Source of the DNA: Conchocele bisecta
Lineage: Eukaryota > Mollusca > Bivalvia > Lucinida > Thyasiridae
Reading direction: 5' to 3'
Length of the DNA stretch: 64,000 nt
Assembly (NCBI GenBank): GCA_029237695.1
Contig: CM055274.1
Span: 16,729,505-16,793,504 of the forward strand
Shown piece after piece: positions 61,037-64,000 of this stretch. The translations under genes were made by a program, and so were the position numbers. Position 1 is the stretch's first letter. Every line of letters begins with the position of its first letter. Under the pieces are notes generated by a model. The model saw nothing but the letters and a program-made list of their open reading frames with translations, was not told where the DNA came from and searched no databases.

Positions 61037-62638
61037 AAAGTTTACATATGTTACGCTTACAAATCGATATAAGTGCTCTTTTTAATGCAGAAATGAACCC
61101 AACTGGGAAATGGATCATCGAAGATCGCTGAAAACGGTGAAGGTCTTAATTTGTTCCTGGACGGAGTTTACTCCCCGGAATTTGTATAAAATAAAACGAG
61201 GAAAGCCGGAACTTACAATGCGGACATAATGTGAAATATCACACAGACACATACAATGTGATTCAACATGGTTTATCCTCTGCCCTCGTTTTTCGACCAA
61301 TGATAACGCAGCATTTTGTATCAATTAATCGCATAAAGTGCGGCTCTCTCATTCGATGATCAATATATATCTATGTCATGGTATGTATGTAACCAGGGTA
61401 CCACTAATAGGAATACATTATTGGGACCACTATGTTGCTCAGTCGATTAGATCGTTGGTACAATAAACCAGAGGTCCTATATATGCTCTTGTCCAGGGCC
61501 GGTGCACATTCTAGTTTCCAAATTATGATCTAAAACACAGTTATAATGTTTGTGTGGAAAGGTAATGACTGGTCAACGCTGCTGGTCCCTTAATTTCCCA
61601 TGTACTGGTGCGATGAATGTAACGTTTATCTCTCACCATTTCCTTAGTTCGTCTCGATTACGCTATGGTGATTATACGCGCCATAAATCACATAATTATG
61701 GAATTGACCACCGCAAAATCAGTTTCCATGAAACTACCCCAGCCCCACAAACCGTACAATGGCCTTTGCTACCAGCATAGAACCGGTCATATGCTATTGG
61801 TAAGGACAACACATATTGAGGGCTCATTGCAGCCGATGCTCCAATCAAACACTATAATAAACACTTTTAAACGACACAGTCAATTATATTGCGCAAAACC
61901 TTGTTAGTTTTATAGTCATACAATATAAATTCAGTCCTCTTTCGGCTATATGATAGTATATTCACATTCAAATGGAGCATAGATTGATCATATATACACG
62001 CAGCTAGATTTGATTTTGAACCAAAATGTTTGATTAATGGCATTATAAAGTTTGTCTCCACTAAATACGGACTATTATGTGTCACTCTCAGACTGCATAA
62101 ATGAACAAGATGTTCCGTGTTAGTTCGTGATTTAGATGTATTAGCGAATATACGAGTTATTATATGATGAATAAAGCTGATAGCGTAATGCAAGATCAGT
62201 CTGACCAGGACCTACGCTGCTAGCTTATTTTGTCTACTAATATATATATACAAATACTAAACACCTACCTATGTTTGCAGCTACTACTCTGAGCACACCT
62301 GCTGACTGAGCTGTTTTGGCGCGCAGTAAAATGGCAGATTGATTTTTTGTATTGAACCGGAAAATATATATTCATTATGAATGCATAATCACGGAATCGT
62401 TCGATCGGAATGTGCCAAGGATTATCCCTGATGATATCTTAAAAGTTGTGTGTATCCTGGAAGAAGACGATGGCCGGTTCTCTAGAAAATCAACATAAAC
62501 CAGGATAGCCTGTTTGTGACAATAACATGTCAGCCAATAAATACACACCAAGATCGCTGCAAACTGCAGACAAAAGACGCGAAACAGTCATTCAGTGAAA
62601 CTAGAGTTGGAAAAGAATAACCGACCAATTCCAAACCT
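61037..62638. other. Upstream of the zinc-finger locus, no gene recognised
   Basis: Only short frames on both strands. The promoter and first exon of the zinc-finger locus may be here, and 62500-62640 may be debris of the MYND gene (a short MSANKYTPRSLQTADKRRET frame starts at 62528). Confidence 0.45.
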
Positions 62639-62893
62639 GTGACTACCACGCGCAAGCTTAAAACACCTTCGAGAATTGTAACAGACAAGGTGAGAAAACA
62701 GGAATATCGTAAACGAGAGCGAGACGCTGGTCAACTGACAAGGAACACCGCTATTGATTTGAAACCTGTTAATGACAGCACCAATGTGAACATATTTACA
62801 GTCAGATATAAATTCCTCAGTACAAAGTCATTCTGGCATCTCACCATCAACATACTGCCAGGAGAATTCCGCTGCAAACTATGTGGACAGTGA
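62639..62893 (+). other. Open frame upstream of the MYND remnant, possible exon debris
   Basis: An 84-codon frame with a basic stretch (KVRKQEYRKRERDAGQLTRN) and GTGAGA and ATTTACAG motifs that could be splice sites. Its last third looks out of frame, because the alternative frame (SSVQSHSGISPSTYCQENSA) reads like a natural linker into the MYND finger. Unrecognised; it may be the N-terminal side of the same broken gene. Confidence 0.35.
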
Positions 62894-62895
62894 AG

Positions 62896-63048
62896 ATGAA
62901 ATTAAGTGAGTCTGTAGCAGAAGGATATGACAACATGTGTGCACACTGCTCAAAAACTTCAGAAGTTGAACTCAAAAAGTGTTCTAAATGTAAAGGTTTC
63001 AGATACTGTTCAAAAGAATGTCAGATCTTTGACTGGGCTCGACACTAG
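62896..63048 (+). pseudogene. MYND-type zinc-finger remnant
   Basis: A 50-codon frame starting MKLSESVAEGYDNMCAHCSK and containing CSKCKGFRYCSKECQIFDWA: the C-x2-C ... C-x2-C ... Y-C-x3-C pattern of a MYND zinc finger, a protein-protein interaction module. It stops at RH-TAG, just where the family has the last His and Cys ligands; the next codons (SMCN) still look like the family, so the TAG is probably a mutation. Just upstream another frame reads an acidic Ser-rich linker (NYVDSEDEIK) that would join this one after a 1-nt shift. A tandem-core repeat begins about 25 bp after the stop. Probably the broken end of a larger gene. Confidence 0.65.
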
Positions 63049-63072
63049 TCTATGTGCAACCTGCTGACTACA

Positions 63073-64000
63073 AAGACAAACTAGATTGGTCAGTAAGCGA
63101 GGCTTACGGAATACCCCCACGTGGGCCCAGGTACCCCTAAATATGTAAAATAATGTCCAAGTGTGTGGGCTTGTGACCTTGACTCTGAGCTTAGTGGGGG
63201 CGGCACAAACGTGATTTTGTCACATGGTGGTAGAGATCCATTGGAGCAATGCGTGTGTGAAATGTGAAGCAGATCCGAGCAAGGAAATATAAATTATAAC
63301 CAATTTCTCTGATGTTAAGTTTTGTAAAGATACTAAGTATGTGACCTTGACCTCGATATCAGCGGTGATTTGTCACAGCATGATAGTAGAGCCTTAGAGG
63401 AATGCATGCCTGAAATATTAGGAATTTTCGATGAAAGAAATAGAAGTTATAACATATTTCTCTGATGTTAAGTTTTGAAAAGAGACTAAGTATGTGACCT
63501 TTAATTTGGGATCAGCGGGGGTTGGACGGTCGTAGCTATGTCACAGCATGATAGTACAACCTTACAGGAATGCACAAGTGAACTATTAATAATTTTCAAT
63601 GAAGGAAATAGAAGTTTTAGGTTATTTCTCTGATGTTACGTTTTGTAAAGAGATGAAGTATTTGACATTGACATTGACCTTGGGATCAGCGAGGGTTGGA
63701 CGTCGTGGATTTGGCACAGCATGGTAGTAGAGCCTTACAGGAATGTATCAGCCATGTGTGAAATATTAAGCATGTTAGATGAAGGAAATAGAAATTATAA
63801 CAATATTTCTCTGATGTTAAGTTTTGTAAAGAGACTAAGTATTTGATCTTGACCTTGGGATCAGCGGGGGTTGGACGGTCGTAGACATGTCACAGCATGA
63901 TAGTACAACCTTAGAGGAATGCACGAGTGAAATATTAAGAATTTTCAGTAAAGGAAATCGAAGTTATAACTTATTTCTCTGATGTTAAGTTTTGTAAAGA
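63073..64000 (+). mobile_element. Tandem-core element, family H, running off the window
   Basis: Starts ACTAGATTGGTCAGTAAGCG, just after the MYND remnant, with at least five ~165-bp core repeats. The 3' end is outside the window. Confidence 0.78.

Noticed and set aside
61115..62193. Several 69-108-codon frames on both strands
   Set aside because: No domains, overlapping antisense frames of equal length and no splice context; they look like chance frames.

Overview
This is animal nuclear DNA: split genes with GT-AG introns, AT-rich sequence and a very high load of short transposons. Proteins, repeat content and the abundance of elements with ~160-bp tandem cores (an architecture described in bivalves as 'pearl' or Helentron-type elements) point to a mollusc, most likely a bivalve. 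No genus can be named from this sequence.

Three host loci are visible. (1) VMA21, a V-ATPase assembly factor, on the plus strand: two exons at 5447-5565 and 8588-8727; the first coding exon was not found. (2) AMDHD2 (N-acetylglucosamine-6-phosphate deacetylase), complete on the minus strand from 47667 to 20616: nine exons, 1224 coding nt, 407 residues, all splice phases consistent and all catalytic residues present. It lies in about 27 kb that is mostly transposons and satellite. (3) A C2H2 zinc-finger gene on the minus strand (61036 to 57188), broken by a 2.6-kb transposon with a target duplication, by a 1-nt frameshift and by loss of its 3' end. A short MYND zinc-finger remnant lies at 62896-63048.

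Layout. 1-5446: upstream repeats, hairpin elements and no recognised gene. 5447-8727: VMA21, its intron holding a compound hairpin element and a 305-bp palindromic element. 8728-20600: repeats only (fold-back elements, tRNA-like repeats, a pearl-like element, a 544-bp TA-flanked element). 20616-47667: AMDHD2. Intron 8 carries a 4.9-kb pogo-type transposon with a frameshifted DDE transposase. Intron 6 carries a 44-bp satellite of about 56 copies, three partial duplicates of exon 7 and a pearl-like element inserted in a piggyBac-like element. 47668-57130: repeats, including a 2.15-kb inverted-terminal-repeat element and a palindrome-rich fold-back element. 57188-61036: broken zinc-finger gene. 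61037-64000: mostly unassigned sequence, the MYND remnant, and a tandem-core element running off the end.

The host genes are not functionally linked as far as can be seen: VMA21 acts in ER assembly of the V-ATPase, AMDHD2 in cytosolic amino-sugar catabolism. The window's main interest is nested transposition, several filled/empty site comparisons readable within the window, and exon duplication next to a satellite.
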